A DNA stretch of 64,000 bases from Candidatus Hecatella orcuttiae (GTDB lineage Archaea; Thermoproteota; Bathyarchaeia; Hecatellales; Hecatellaceae), in contig MTLY02000002.1 in assembly GCA_002011035.2 (NCBI GenBank), positions 248,001 to 312,000 on the forward strand. The letters are read 5' to 3'. The notes beneath the pieces were generated by a model. That model did not search any database. It was not told where the DNA came from and worked only from the letters and a program-made list of their open reading frames with translations. Each line of letters opens with the position of its first letter. Position 1 is the stretch's first letter. Positions 1 through 9,825 of this stretch are shown one piece after another. A program made the translations under genes and the position numbers.

Positions 1-2706
1 AGAGTGGTAGATAAAGGTGGAGATCAGCTGGTTTCCATCCAAAGCCAGATCGGCGACATCAACTCCGAGATCGCGGGCCTTAAGACCACCATATCTTCGG
101 CTCAGACAAATCTCAAAACCCTAGAAGTTATGCGCTTAGAAAAAATGGAGGCGTTGAAGAAACTACGCGAAGATGCAGTCGCTGTTCGGAGAGAACGGGC
201 GAGGCTTATAAGAGCTAGAAATCAGATTCAGGCTCTTCTATCCCAAAAAGAAAAAGCTGCAGAGCAGATTAAAGGCAAAATATGGGAGATAAAAAATTCT
301 CTGGACGAAAACGCTGCTAAACTTTCCAGCTTAGAAGAGGAAACGAGGAAACTGGAATCCGAGCTGGCTCGTCTACACGTGAAAATCAAGGCTGAAAAAG
401 AAAGCGTTAATGTGTTAACAGATCAGCTTCAAGTTTTAAACTCTCGAAAGGCAACCTTCGAAAACCTGCATGAGAGTTTCTCCAGCCGCCTGAAGGAAGT
501 TAATGGACTTAAGCAGAAGGAACAGAAAGGCTACCAAGAAGTATTGGCGGCCATAGAGAGAATTAAAACTCAGAGGGAAATTGCTGAAGCTGAAATCTCC
601 AAGGCTGACAAGATTGCGAAGCGGGCGAGAGTTAATGTGGCTGAGTTTGAATCTCGAAGAAATTTAGCCGACTCAGTACTTTCTGAGGAGAAGGCATTGG
701 CGCACATAGAAGGCCTCGCTGAGTTGAAAGCTCTCTCGGGCGTTCACGGCAGACTGGCTGGGAAAATAAGGATTGCAGCCGGGTACAGAAAAGCGGTGGA
801 AGCCGCTGCGGAAGGCTGGCTTCAAGCCTTGATAGTTGAGAACTTGGAAGTGGTCAGAAGATGCGCGGACAGTTTGAAGAGGGCTAAAATAGGCAGGGTT
901 AAGCTTCTTCCCTTAGCGAGTTTAGAAAAAGTTCGGTCCGTAGGGAAACCGCCTATTGAAGGCATATTGGGCTCAGCGGCTTCTTTTGTGGAATGCGCCA
1001 ACAAGTTTAGACCTGCTGTCAACTTTGTTCTAGGAGACACTCTTGTGGCGGTGGACGGGGAAACAGCCCTCCAAGCTTCGGCGAAAGGCTACAGGGTTGT
1101 AACGGTGGAGGGGGAAGTCTACGAGCCAGGCATACGGCTGGAGGTAGGCTTCTACAGGGAGCCCATAGACCTTTCAGACGTTATCCCCAGCGGGGAAACC
1201 GTTAAAATGCTGAATGAAACTGTAGCCTCTTTTGAACGCCTCCTCAGCAGGAGACAGGCTGACTTGAAGCATCTGAGCGAAGAACTAATCAGGCTGGAGG
1301 GTGAGAAGGTGCTTCGGGAGGATACGATAAAGTTTCTTGAACGGGAGGCCGCGGGCTTAACCCAAAACATGGAAAGAGCTCACAAAAGCATTGTTGAATT
1401 GAATAGGAGAATCAGAAGTTTCACCCATCGACGCGATAAACTTCAAGCTGAAATCGAAGGAGCAGAGGCTAGAGTAGCTCAGATTGAACAGAGGCTGCAT
1501 AAGCTACGGGTTGAGGCAGCGAACATAAGGAAAAAGTTGAAGCCGGAAACCATGACCAAGTTGGAAGGTGAGAACGCTGAGTTGGAGAGTGAAATCAGTG
1601 AATATCACCGTCGACTCAACGAGATTAACAGTCAACTGTCCTCCAACGAGTCCAACCTAGAACACGTATATCTGCCTTCTCTGAAAACAGGGAAGAGAGA
1701 ACTCTCTGGAATAGAGAAAAACATCAGAAAACGAAGAGAGGAAATAGAGGTAGCTAAAAGGAGAATGGAGGAAGCTGAGTCTAAGCTTAAAAGTTTACAG
1801 CGGGAGAAAGAAAACTTTTCAGCAATGATGACTACGAAGAAGGAGGAATACAGGAAATTCGAGGAAGAAATCGAGAATATCAACAAGGAGCTCCAGAGGA
1901 TTGAAAAACGATGCGAGCCCCTCAACGAAGAAATCAACGGACTAAACCAGAGAATTCTCAGACATCAATTGGAACGAGAGCAGATCATCAACGAACTTAA
2001 GAGCCTAGGATACGAGCAGCCCCGGGAAGTAAGTGTAGAGGAAGAGAGAGTTTCTGAAGGGCTGTTTGAAAGTTTTCAAAGGGAACATGATCGCCTCTAT
2101 GGAAGGTTAAACATGAACGCTGCAGCCCTCTATCCAACTCACATGAAAACCTACAAGGAACTTTCCACGAAGATAAACCAGCTGGAGGAGGAAAAGAGAG
2201 AAATATTAACGTTCATGGAGAACGTGGAGAGAGAAAAGAGAGATGCCTTCTTCTCAGCTTTGGAGAAACTTAACCAGAAGTTCTCCGAAACTTTCAGCGC
2301 CATAACAAACGGCAAGGGGTGGATTCAATTGCAGAACCCCGATGAGCCTTTCTCGGAAGGCTTGGACATCATCGTGGAGTTTCCAGGAAAACCTCCTATG
2401 CCTGTGGCTGCGGCCAGCGGCGGGGAGAAATCCGTGGTAGCTGTATGCTACATCTTCGCCCTCCAAAGCCTCACCAAGACTTCTCCCTTCTACATCCTCG
2501 ACGAGATAGACGCTCATCTTGATTCCGTGAATGCTTCAAGGCTGGCCGAACTGCTGGCCAGAGAATCGAAGGAGTCGCAGATGATAGTTATTTCGTTCAA
2601 AGACACTGTGGCTGCTAAGGCGGACAAGATTTTCGGAGTCTACGTGAAAAACGGAATATCATACCTCCACTCTCTCCCTCTGCAAGTGATGGAGGCTGCT
2701 TCATGA
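1..2706 (+). CDS. smc: Chromosome segregation SMC ATPase, 5'-truncated by window start
   Basis: Long coiled coil, SMC hinge (LSGVHGRLAGKIRIAAGYRKAVEAAAEGWLQALIVEN), C-terminal signature ASGGEKSVVAV and Walker B FYILDEIDAHLD; followed by scpA/scpB. Confidence 0.95.
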   Translation, partial: RVVDKGGDQLVSIQSQIGDINSEIAGLKTTISSAQTNLKTLEVMRLEKMEALKKLREDAVAVRRERARLIRARNQIQALLSQKEKAAEQIKGKIWEIKNSLDENAAKLSSLEEETRKLESELARLHVKIKAEKESVNVLTDQLQVLNSRKATFENLHESFSSRLKEVNGLKQKEQKGYQEVLAAIERIKTQREIAEAEISKADKIAKRARVNVAEFESRRNLADSVLSEEKALAHIEGLAELKALSGVHGRLAGKIRIAAGYRKAVEAAAEGWLQALIVENLEVVRRCADSLKRAKIGRVKLLPLASLEKVRSVGKPPIEGILGSAASFVECANKFRPAVNFVLGDTLVAVDGETALQASAKGYRVVTVEGEVYEPGIRLEVGFYREPIDLSDVIPSGETVKMLNETVASFERLLSRRQADLKHLSEELIRLEGEKVLREDTIKFLEREAAGLTQNMERAHKSIVELNRRIRSFTHRRDKLQAEIEGAEARVAQIEQRLHKLRVEAANIRKKLKPETMTKLEGENAELESEISEYHRRLNEINSQLSSNESNLEHVYLPSLKTGKRELSGIEKNIRKRREEIEVAKRRMEEAESKLKSLQREKENFSAMMTTKKEEYRKFEEEIENINKELQRIEKRCEPLNEEINGLNQRILRHQLEREQIINELKSLGYEQPREVSVEEERVSEGLFESFQREHDRLYGRLNMNAAALYPTHMKTYKELSTKINQLEEEKREILTFMENVEREKRDAFFSALEKLNQKFSETFSAITNGKGWIQLQNPDEPFSEGLDIIVEFPGKPPMPVAAASGGEKSVVAVCYIFALQSLTKTSPFYILDEIDAHLDSVNASRLAELLARESKESQMIVISFKDTVAAKADKIFGVYVKNGISYLHSLPLQVMEAAS

Positions 2707-3398
2707 GTTCACGGCCTAGAGAAAAACCTTTCTGGCTCAGGCCGCCTTGGCAGATTCTCTTCGACTTGGCGAAGCTTTACAAGGTTCGCCCATGGGATTT
2801 AAACATAGCTCGCTTGCTGTCCACCTTTCTGAATGAAATGAGGAAGACAGGGTACATCGACTTCGCTGCTTCAGGCACGGCTTTACTGTCCTCCAGCACT
2901 ATTCTCCGTCTTCAGTCGGAAACGATAATGAAGCCTGAAGAGCCTCCTGAAACCCCTGAAGCCAAGCCAATGGAGCCTATTCCTCCTGCGCTTCAGCTGC
3001 CTTTTCGATACGAGTTTACTTCAACAACTTTGGACAATCTTTTAGCGGCTTTGGAGGAAATTTTAAAAATTGAAACCGTAAGAAAAACCATTAAAGTTTC
3101 GCCGATCACTCCTCCTGTGGCTGAGTTTTTCCGAGAATATGAACAGTTTACCATTCAAGAAGATGAGCTGGAAGATTTTTATGTTCAACTTCAGCAAAAG
3201 CTCAAAGGTAAAGCCACTTTACCTTTATCCCAGTTGGTCAAGGGAAAAAACAGGCTTGAAACAGTGCGAATTTTCATGATCCTTCTGTTTCTAGCTTCCC
3301 AAGGCCGGATTGAACTTATTCAGGAAGAGGAATTTGGGGAAATTGAAATAGCCTTAAACTCGGAGCTCAGTGAAGTTGACAGAATCCTCACAACTTAA
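2703..3398 (+). CDS. scpA: Segregation and condensation protein A (kleisin)
   Basis: N-terminal ...LYKVRPWDLNIARLLSTFL...LLSSSTILRLQSE and C-terminal winged helix LFLASQGRIELIQEEEFGEIEI; ATGA overlap with smc. Confidence 0.93.
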   Translation: MSSRPREKPFWLRPPWQILFDLAKLYKVRPWDLNIARLLSTFLNEMRKTGYIDFAASGTALLSSSTILRLQSETIMKPEEPPETPEAKPMEPIPPALQLPFRYEFTSTTLDNLLAALEEILKIETVRKTIKVSPITPPVAEFFREYEQFTIQEDELEDFYVQLQQKLKGKATLPLSQLVKGKNRLETVRIFMILLFLASQGRIELIQEEEFGEIEIALNSELSEVDRILTT

Positions 3399-4017
3399 AG
3401 AACTGGATAAACATCCAGAGAAACTCCTCCTAGAGCCCACGGGGGAGGCTGAGGAGCTTCAAGCCAAAAAAAGGTTGATAGAGGCAGCCCTTTACGTTGC
3501 CGGTTATCCCTTGGAACTTAAAACCCTCTGCTCTGTAGCTCAGATATACTCAAAGAGAAAAGTTCAGGAGCTGGCCCGCAGCCTAGCTGAAGAATACAAA
3601 GCACGGAACGGTTGCTTGGAAATTTTAGAGCTGGAAGACGGAAGATTTGTGATGCAGCTGAAAACCGAGTATGTTCCCCGGGTTAGAAGGCTTTCAATAA
3701 AGCCGCTGTTAACCGAGGGTCCCTTGAGGACCTTGTCTTACATTGCCTATAAGCAGCCTGTGCCCCAAGCTAAGGTTATCGATGTGAGGGGTCCGCAGGC
3801 CTATGAACACATCCATAGACTGCAGGAGATGGGTCTCATCGGCCGGGAAAAGTTTGGAAAGTCCCATTTGCTGAGAACAACCTCGGTCTTCTCCGACTAT
3901 TTCGGTCTGAGTAAAGAGCTGAAGTTGATGAAAAAGCAGCTGGAAGCCATGTTCACCCAAGCTGAAAAGGAGGCGACCAAACGGCGGGAAGAGAAAACCC
4001 CCGCTTCTCAAGGCTAA
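3370..4017 (+). CDS. scpB: Segregation and condensation protein B (KITE)
   Basis: RLIEAALYVAGYPLELKTLC... EGPLRTLSYIAYKQPVPQAKVIDVRGPQAYEHIHRLQEMGLI typical of ScpB; adjacent to scpA. Confidence 0.92.
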   Translation: MKLTESSQLKELDKHPEKLLLEPTGEAEELQAKKRLIEAALYVAGYPLELKTLCSVAQIYSKRKVQELARSLAEEYKARNGCLEILELEDGRFVMQLKTEYVPRVRRLSIKPLLTEGPLRTLSYIAYKQPVPQAKVIDVRGPQAYEHIHRLQEMGLIGREKFGKSHLLRTTSVFSDYFGLSKELKLMKKQLEAMFTQAEKEATKRREEKTPASQG

Positions 4018-4128
4018 AAATTTTTCACTACGGCTTTTTAGCTTTCAATCTGTTAAAGAAAAAAGATATTACTGCGAATAGCTAAAAAAAAAGTTGTATT
4101 TCCATTGTTCTTTCAGGCGGCGGACTTC

Positions 4129-5073
4129 ATGGTAACCGACAGCTACGGAAGGCCGATGACCAACCTGAGAATAGCAGTGACCCAGCGGTGCAACTTCAAG
4201 TGCATCTACTGCCATGAGGAGGGAGATCCTAGAAGAGGTGAAGCAGAACTGACTCCTGAAGAGATCAGGAGGATAGTTGAAACGGCCAGCGAACTGGGGG
4301 TGAAGAAAGTTAAGATAACGGGAGGAGAGCCGCTTCTCAGAAAAGACCTCTGCGAAATTGTTTCCGGAATCAGGGAGGTACATGGAATAGAGGAGGTTTC
4401 GATGTCCACCAACGGTTCCCTTCTTCTCGACTACGCCCATGCTCTCAAGGACGCAGGTCTGAAAAGGGTAAACGTTAACCTTCCCTCCATAAAGCGAGAA
4501 GTCTACCAGAAGGTCACCGGTTTCTCCCAACTGGACAAGGTTAAAAAAGGCCTTTTCGTCGCGGAGAAAGTAGGGCTGACGCCTGTTAAAATAAACATGG
4601 TAGTCCTTAGGTCGGTTAACGAAGGAGAGATATGGGATCTGGTGAACTTCATTGAGGGAAGAAACTTCGTCCTCCAGCTTATCGAGCTTGAAAGACTGGG
4701 GAATGGAGTTGCTTTTTATGAAAAATACTACGCAGATCTCCAAAGCATCCAAGAGCAACTGGAAGCCAGAGCTGCAGAGGTTACAGTTAAAAGTCTCCAC
4801 AACCGTCGAGTTTACCGGCTGAAGGGTGGCGGGGCTCAGGTGGAATTGGTTAGGCCTTTTCACAACTCAGACTTCTGCATGAACTGCACTCGCATGAGGG
4901 TAACGGCCGGTGGGGAGCTGAAACCCTGCCTGATGAGGTGTGACAACTACGTGAATATCGCTTCCCCTCTGCGGAGAGCAACTTCAAAGGAGGAGTTAAA
5001 ACGGATTTTCTTGGAGGCTGTAAAAAGACGGGAACCCTACTTTGGGGATGGAGGCTGCCGAAAAGTCTCATAG
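4129..5073 (+). CDS. moaA: GTP 3',8-cyclase (molybdenum cofactor biosynthesis, radical SAM)
   Basis: DSYGRPMTNLRIAVTQRCNFKCIYCHEEG radical SAM motif; C-terminal CxxC..C cluster (FCMNCTRMRVTAGGELKPCLM). ORF opens at 4105; ATG at 4129 preferred. Confidence 0.93.
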   Translation: MVTDSYGRPMTNLRIAVTQRCNFKCIYCHEEGDPRRGEAELTPEEIRRIVETASELGVKKVKITGGEPLLRKDLCEIVSGIREVHGIEEVSMSTNGSLLLDYAHALKDAGLKRVNVNLPSIKREVYQKVTGFSQLDKVKKGLFVAEKVGLTPVKINMVVLRSVNEGEIWDLVNFIEGRNFVLQLIELERLGNGVAFYEKYYADLQSIQEQLEARAAEVTVKSLHNRRVYRLKGGGAQVELVRPFHNSDFCMNCTRMRVTAGGELKPCLMRCDNYVNIASPLRRATSKEELKRIFLEAVKRREPYFGDGGCRKVS

Positions 5074-5124
5074 AGTTCAACCTCCGCAAGCCGCAAAACT
5101 TTAATTGGGGAATGAAACCTGAAG

Positions 5125-5574
5125 ATGAAGAAAACCTCCATGGTGGATGTTACCCCTAAACCTGTGGTTTTCAGAGAGGCCTCCGCGGAAGGTCTCCTAA
5201 GGTTGAGACCGTCCACGGTGAGGAGGATCAGGAGAGGAGAGGTGGAGAAGGGAGACCCCTTGGAGGTGGCGAGGTTAGCCGGGATTCTAGCGGCGAAAAA
5301 TACCAGTCAGTTTGTGGCCTTATGTCATCCTCTTCCCCTTACCCACGTGGATGTGGCGGTGGACATCGCTGACGGTCGAACTGTCAGGGTGGTTTCCACG
5401 GTGAGAGCTGAGGCTAAGACGGGGGTGGAAATGGAAGCCTTGGTGGCAGCCGCTACGGCCCTTCTAAACGTTTGGGATATGGTTAAAAAATACGAGAAAG
5501 ACCGCGGGGGACAGTATCCCACCGCGGAGATTTTAAGTCTGCGGGTGAAAAAGAAGTTTAAGGGCGAACCTTGA
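5125..5574 (+). CDS. moaC: Cyclic pyranopterin monophosphate synthase
   Basis: MVDVTPKPVVFREA... LAAKNTSQFVALCHPLPLTHVDV... KTGVEMEALVAAATALLNVWDMVKKYEKDRGGQYPTAEI. Confidence 0.95.
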   Translation: MKKTSMVDVTPKPVVFREASAEGLLRLRPSTVRRIRRGEVEKGDPLEVARLAGILAAKNTSQFVALCHPLPLTHVDVAVDIADGRTVRVVSTVRAEAKTGVEMEALVAAATALLNVWDMVKKYEKDRGGQYPTAEILSLRVKKKFKGEP

Positions 5575-6101
5575 GCAAGTCTTCTGTAAGGCATAAAAAA
5601 GAGGCGCCTTCCACCCTCCGTTTTGCTGTAGTCACCATCAGCACTTCTAAATACCAGCAGCGAAAAACTGGGAAGAATGTGGAGGATGAATCTGGGAAAC
5701 TAATCGTCGACCTCCTCCAGCAGGCCGGCCATCGAGTTGTCTTTAGGGAGCTTATCCCTGACAGCCTCAGGAAAATTCGAAATATCCTCCGAAGGGCTTT
5801 AAGAAGACAGGACGTAGACGCCGTGGTCACAACGGGAGGTACAGGGGTAACTCCTAAGGACGTAACCATTGAAGCCGTAAAGGGTCTTCTGGAAAAGGAG
5901 CTTCCGGGCTTCGGGGAGCTTCTCAGAAAAATAAGCTATGAAAAAATAGGCTCCGCCGCCTTGATGACTAGGGCCGTGGCTGGGGTTTCCGGAGGGAAAG
6001 CAGTCTTCTGCCTGCCAGGGTCGCCTCACGCCGTGGAGGTGGGGGTTAAGCATCTCATAATCCCCGAGGCCCCTCATGTGGTTAAGCATGCCAAGGAGTA
6101 A
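5571..6101 (+). CDS. moaB: Molybdenum cofactor biosynthesis protein MoaB/MogA family
   Basis: VVTTGGTGVTPKDVTIEAV, KAVFCLPGSPHAVEVG; overlaps moaC. Confidence 0.92.
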   Translation: MSKSSVRHKKEAPSTLRFAVVTISTSKYQQRKTGKNVEDESGKLIVDLLQQAGHRVVFRELIPDSLRKIRNILRRALRRQDVDAVVTTGGTGVTPKDVTIEAVKGLLEKELPGFGELLRKISYEKIGSAALMTRAVAGVSGGKAVFCLPGSPHAVEVGVKHLIIPEAPHVVKHAKE

Positions 6102-6109
6102 CCTTACCC

Positions 6110-6913
6110 TTGCCCCGTTACGCTGTCAGACTTTACTATGAGGGAGATGGATACCACGGTTTTCAACCTCAGAGGGAAAAGAGAACCGTAGGCGGGGAAG
6201 TCATTTCAGCCCTCCTGAGGTCAGGCCTCGTAAGCAGCCGGGTCTCCGCTCACTTTCAAGCAGCCTCTCGAACCGACCGGGGGGTCAACGCCCTCAATCA
6301 AACCGTCGCCTTTCACGCTGACCAGCCTCTCAACCTTCGAAGGCTTAACGCCTTCCTCCCCTGCGACATCAGAGCCTGGGCTTGGGCGGAGGTTCCTGCT
6401 CAGTTTAACCCGAGAAAAGAGGCTGTGGAGAGGCAGTATCTATATTTGGCTCCCTACCAAGGAGAGGACATGGAAAAAATGAGAGAAGCCGCACGGATTC
6501 TCTTGCAGCATACCTCTTCCCAAGCTGAGCATAGGAAGCGTGCAGACTGGCTTACACCCTTGAAAAAGCTTAAGGTTAAGCTGTGGCGAGGTTTACTTTT
6601 GTTCGAGTTTTCTTCCAAAGGCTTTGTGAAGGGGGCGGTAAGGAAGGCGTCGGGGCTTATTCTGAAAGTCGGCAGAGGAGAAATCCGGCTGGAGGATATA
6701 GGGCCTATGCTCCAAGAGAAGGAAAGCTGTTTGAGTATACCTCCGGCCCCTCCGGAGAATCTACTACTTGCAGACATAAAATATGAGAAGATAAAGTTCA
6801 AGGTGGACGGGGGGGCTGTGAGGGAAATCATGGGAAGGCTGCGGAAAACTGTCCACCGAGGGGAGTTTGCGAGGCTCTGCCTCGCCAAGCTACCCAGAAA
6901 CGTTAATTTCTAG
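6110..6913 (+). CDS. truA: tRNA pseudouridine synthase A family
   Basis: YEGDGYHGFQPQ... ASRTDRGVNALNQTVAF catalytic Asp motif. Confidence 0.9.
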   Translation: MPRYAVRLYYEGDGYHGFQPQREKRTVGGEVISALLRSGLVSSRVSAHFQAASRTDRGVNALNQTVAFHADQPLNLRRLNAFLPCDIRAWAWAEVPAQFNPRKEAVERQYLYLAPYQGEDMEKMREAARILLQHTSSQAEHRKRADWLTPLKKLKVKLWRGLLLFEFSSKGFVKGAVRKASGLILKVGRGEIRLEDIGPMLQEKESCLSIPPAPPENLLLADIKYEKIKFKVDGGAVREIMGRLRKTVHRGEFARLCLAKLPRNVNF

Positions 6914-6974
6914 GCTTGCTAAGGTTATCTCTGAACCTAAGCATCTTCAGCGTAGGGCTACTGACGGGGTAAAA

Positions 6975-9047
6975 ATGGGCGAAAGGCTTCCGGAAAGCCT
7001 TCCAAAAGGGGTTGACCTATCCCAGCCCAGAAGGAAGGTGTTCGTCAAAGAGATCGTCTTAGAGAACTTCATGTCCTACGAGTACGCCAAAATACCCCTG
7101 AAAGTTGGCCTCAACGTGGTCTGCGGCCCCAACGGCGCAGGGAAGTCTTCCATCCTCCTCGCCCTCTCCGTGGCGTTGGGCCAAGCCTATACAGAGCGGT
7201 CGAAGCGGCTCAGCGACCTGATAAGGAGGGGAAAGGAAAACGCCCGAGTGACCCTTCTTTTCGACAACTCCCCCGGGAAAGATGGGAGGAGACCCATTCC
7301 CAGCAGCGACTCCGATCTCTTCAGGCTTTCCCGCTATCTTAGGAAAAACGGGGAATACTGGTTTGAAGCGGACTATCGCGGGATTTCCAAAGGAGAACTT
7401 TCTCGGCTGTTGGACTCCTTCGGCATCAACCCCGACAACATGCTCATCATCATGCACCAGAACATGGTGGAGGAGTTCAGCGTTGTCTCCCCCCAGCAGA
7501 AACTCCTCATGGTGGAGGAAGCCGTAGGCTTCCAGCCCTACCGGCAGAGGATCATGGAAGCCCAGCAAAGGCTTATGGGACTTCTCAGCGAAGAAACCTC
7601 CATCGCCAGCCTCCTAGGTAGCGCTGAGCAGACTCTAGCTTACTGGAAAGAGCAATACGACCGGTACCTCCGAAAGAAGGAGCTACTTCAGAAGAAAAGC
7701 CAGTTGGAACGGGAACTGGCTTGGGCGCAAGTGGTTAAGTTGGAGAAATCCCTAGAGGCGGTGATGGAGGAGGAAGAAAGAAAAAGACGTAGGCTCATCC
7801 GAATTCGAGAAAACGCTGAAAAGACGAAGAAAGAGGGGAAAGAGCTCCAGCATGACATCGGTAAACTTCGGTTTGAACGCAACCAAAGCCTCTTCACTCT
7901 CATAGGCTGCGAAAAGGAAAAGGCTGGAAACGAGATCTACACTAAGCTTTCAGGCGAGTTTTCAGAGAGGATGGAAAGTCTTCAAGCCATGCTGGACAGG
8001 TTGGAAAACTCATCGGGAAGGAGCGAGGGAGACGGCTATAGGGCTGTTAGGGAAAAGATGGAGGAGATACAAAGTTGGCTTGAGGAAATTCAAAGCCATT
8101 CCCGAGCTTCCATGGTGAAAATGAAGGAATTGAATTCGAAAATCTCACTCCTCCAAAAAAGTCTGAGTTCCCTAGAACAGGAGTTAGACAGTCTTCAGGA
8201 AATGTACGTGGAGAAAAGGGTTAGGGAGGCTTTGCTGAATTATCAGGGGGAGGAATTAGAAGACCAGCTCCGGCAGTTGGGAAGAGAAGAGGACAGGCTT
8301 AAAGAGGAACTGGAGACTTTAGCCTCCCAAGCTAGGGAAATCGGGCCTAGGGTGGAAACCCACCGGCTTCCCCAAGAAATCAGCGACGAAATCAAAACTC
8401 TAACAGCCCACTTGGTCTCCTTGGCGGATGTTAATCCGGAGACTGAAAAAATCTACCGCAAATATCAGCGGGTATACGAAGAGCTGAAGCAGAAATCTGA
8501 AGTATTAGCGGAAAACAGGGCTAAGATGCTGGAGGAAGTGGATGTCCGGAAAAAGGCTTGGAGAAAAGTTTTGGAAAACTTCCTCGCCGAGCTTAACCAA
8601 ACCTACAGGCAGTTCCTCTCCACCATAGGCGCCCTTGGAAACGTGAAACTGGTCAACGCAGAGGATGTGGAAACCGCAGGCCTAGAGCTCTACGTAGGCT
8701 TCCACGGCACAGCTCCTACCCCCTTAGACGCCTACACCCAGAGCGGAGGAGAACGGACAACAGCCATCATGGCCTTTCTGCTCGCCCTCCAAAGATACGT
8801 GAAGTCTCCTATTAGGGCGGTGGATGAGTTTGATATACACATGGACCCTAGAAATAGGGAGACAGTATCGAAGCTGATAGCGCAGACCGTCGGCGAACAA
8901 GAGCAAGCGCAGTATATAATTATAACGCCCTGGCATCTTCCAATCTTTGACCAAGAAGCTCACCTCATCATCGTTCAGAATGTGGCAGGAAGGTCTGAAG
9001 TTAAAACGGTGAACAGCTCTGAAGCCGGCTCGAAGGTCCAAGGATAA
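6975..9047 (+). CDS. SMC-like ATPase with Smc5-type C-terminal motifs; short, no recognisable hinge or zinc hook
   Basis: Walker A GPNGAGKSS; QSGGERTTAIMAFLLALQRYVKSPIRAVDEFDIHMDPRNRE; QYIIITPWHLP near the C-terminus. ORF opens at 6867 inside truA; ATG at 6975 preferred (~690 aa). Confidence 0.85.
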   Translation: MGERLPESLPKGVDLSQPRRKVFVKEIVLENFMSYEYAKIPLKVGLNVVCGPNGAGKSSILLALSVALGQAYTERSKRLSDLIRRGKENARVTLLFDNSPGKDGRRPIPSSDSDLFRLSRYLRKNGEYWFEADYRGISKGELSRLLDSFGINPDNMLIIMHQNMVEEFSVVSPQQKLLMVEEAVGFQPYRQRIMEAQQRLMGLLSEETSIASLLGSAEQTLAYWKEQYDRYLRKKELLQKKSQLERELAWAQVVKLEKSLEAVMEEEERKRRRLIRIRENAEKTKKEGKELQHDIGKLRFERNQSLFTLIGCEKEKAGNEIYTKLSGEFSERMESLQAMLDRLENSSGRSEGDGYRAVREKMEEIQSWLEEIQSHSRASMVKMKELNSKISLLQKSLSSLEQELDSLQEMYVEKRVREALLNYQGEELEDQLRQLGREEDRLKEELETLASQAREIGPRVETHRLPQEISDEIKTLTAHLVSLADVNPETEKIYRKYQRVYEELKQKSEVLAENRAKMLEEVDVRKKAWRKVLENFLAELNQTYRQFLSTIGALGNVKLVNAEDVETAGLELYVGFHGTAPTPLDAYTQSGGERTTAIMAFLLALQRYVKSPIRAVDEFDIHMDPRNRETVSKLIAQTVGEQEQAQYIIITPWHLPIFDQEAHLIIVQNVAGRSEVKTVNSSEAGSKVQG

Positions 9048-9066
9048 CTTAGAACACCTCCTCAGG

Positions 9067-9825
9067 GTGATTTCCCTCTGTGAAACGGTAGAGCGGAGGG
9101 GGATCAACCCTTTTGAGGTTGAGGTTAAAGAAGCCCTGAACTCCCTCCGACGGCTTCTCGCAAGTTGGAAGTCCTTCGAAGAGCTCTGCCTAGACGCCCA
9201 AGCCATCAACAACCTCTCCAAGGTCGTTAGGCTTCAAGGGGACTGGATTAAACGCCGATCAGCCCTCCACGGAGTGGACCCTGAGACCGTTGAAGCCCGG
9301 ATAGCGAAGCTGAAGCCCGAAGAGCTAGCCGGAGTCTTCTTAGGAGCATGGCGTCCGCTTGTTAGGCTGGAAAAGCTTTCCTTAGAAAGGTTGAAGGAAG
9401 CCTTCTGCTACTGGAAGGGGCTTCCTCCTCGAGGAGAACGTGGAGAAGATTTTCTCCTCCCTTCCTTGGAGGTTTCTACTTCCATGGATGAGGTTCTGAA
9501 AATGGTTTGGGAAGGGGAAGACTTTGATCAAACTCTTAGGAACTTCTGGGAGGAACTTCGCCTCAAGGCAAAGGAGGGGGGAGGTAAAATCTCCTACTGG
9601 AAGTTTGTGGCGGATGAAAGCTTCGCAAAGCTGGTGGTGAGAGCCTACCTGACCAGCTTTCTGCTCACCTACGGCTACGCCCGGCTGGAGGTGGAACCCT
9701 TAGAGGGGGACATAACCCTTATCCCTAACCCCGAACCGGTCACTAAGAAAAACGTCGGCTCATCGGTGGCCATATCTCTAGACCGTTTTCTCTGGGAAAA
9801 ACTGCGGGAGGAAAAGACATCGTGA
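9067..9825 (+). CDS. Putative divergent kleisin-like partner of the SMC-like ATPase
   Basis: N-term VERRGINPFEVEVKEALNSLRRLL...INNLSKVVRLQGDWI resembles ScpA N-domain; C-term YLTSFLLTYGYARLEVEPLEGDITLIP resembles the ScpA winged helix; 19 nt behind the SMC-like gene. Confidence 0.6.
   Translation: MISLCETVERRGINPFEVEVKEALNSLRRLLASWKSFEELCLDAQAINNLSKVVRLQGDWIKRRSALHGVDPETVEARIAKLKPEELAGVFLGAWRPLVRLEKLSLERLKEAFCYWKGLPPRGERGEDFLLPSLEVSTSMDEVLKMVWEGEDFDQTLRNFWEELRLKAKEGGGKISYWKFVADESFAKLVVRAYLTSFLLTYGYARLEVEPLEGDITLIPNPEPVTKKNVGSSVAISLDRFLWEKLREEKTS

Noticed and set aside
4069-4863. 264-aa ORF antisense to moaA
   Set aside because: Fully overlaps the well-supported moaA on the opposite strand; low-complexity translation with no recognisable domain.
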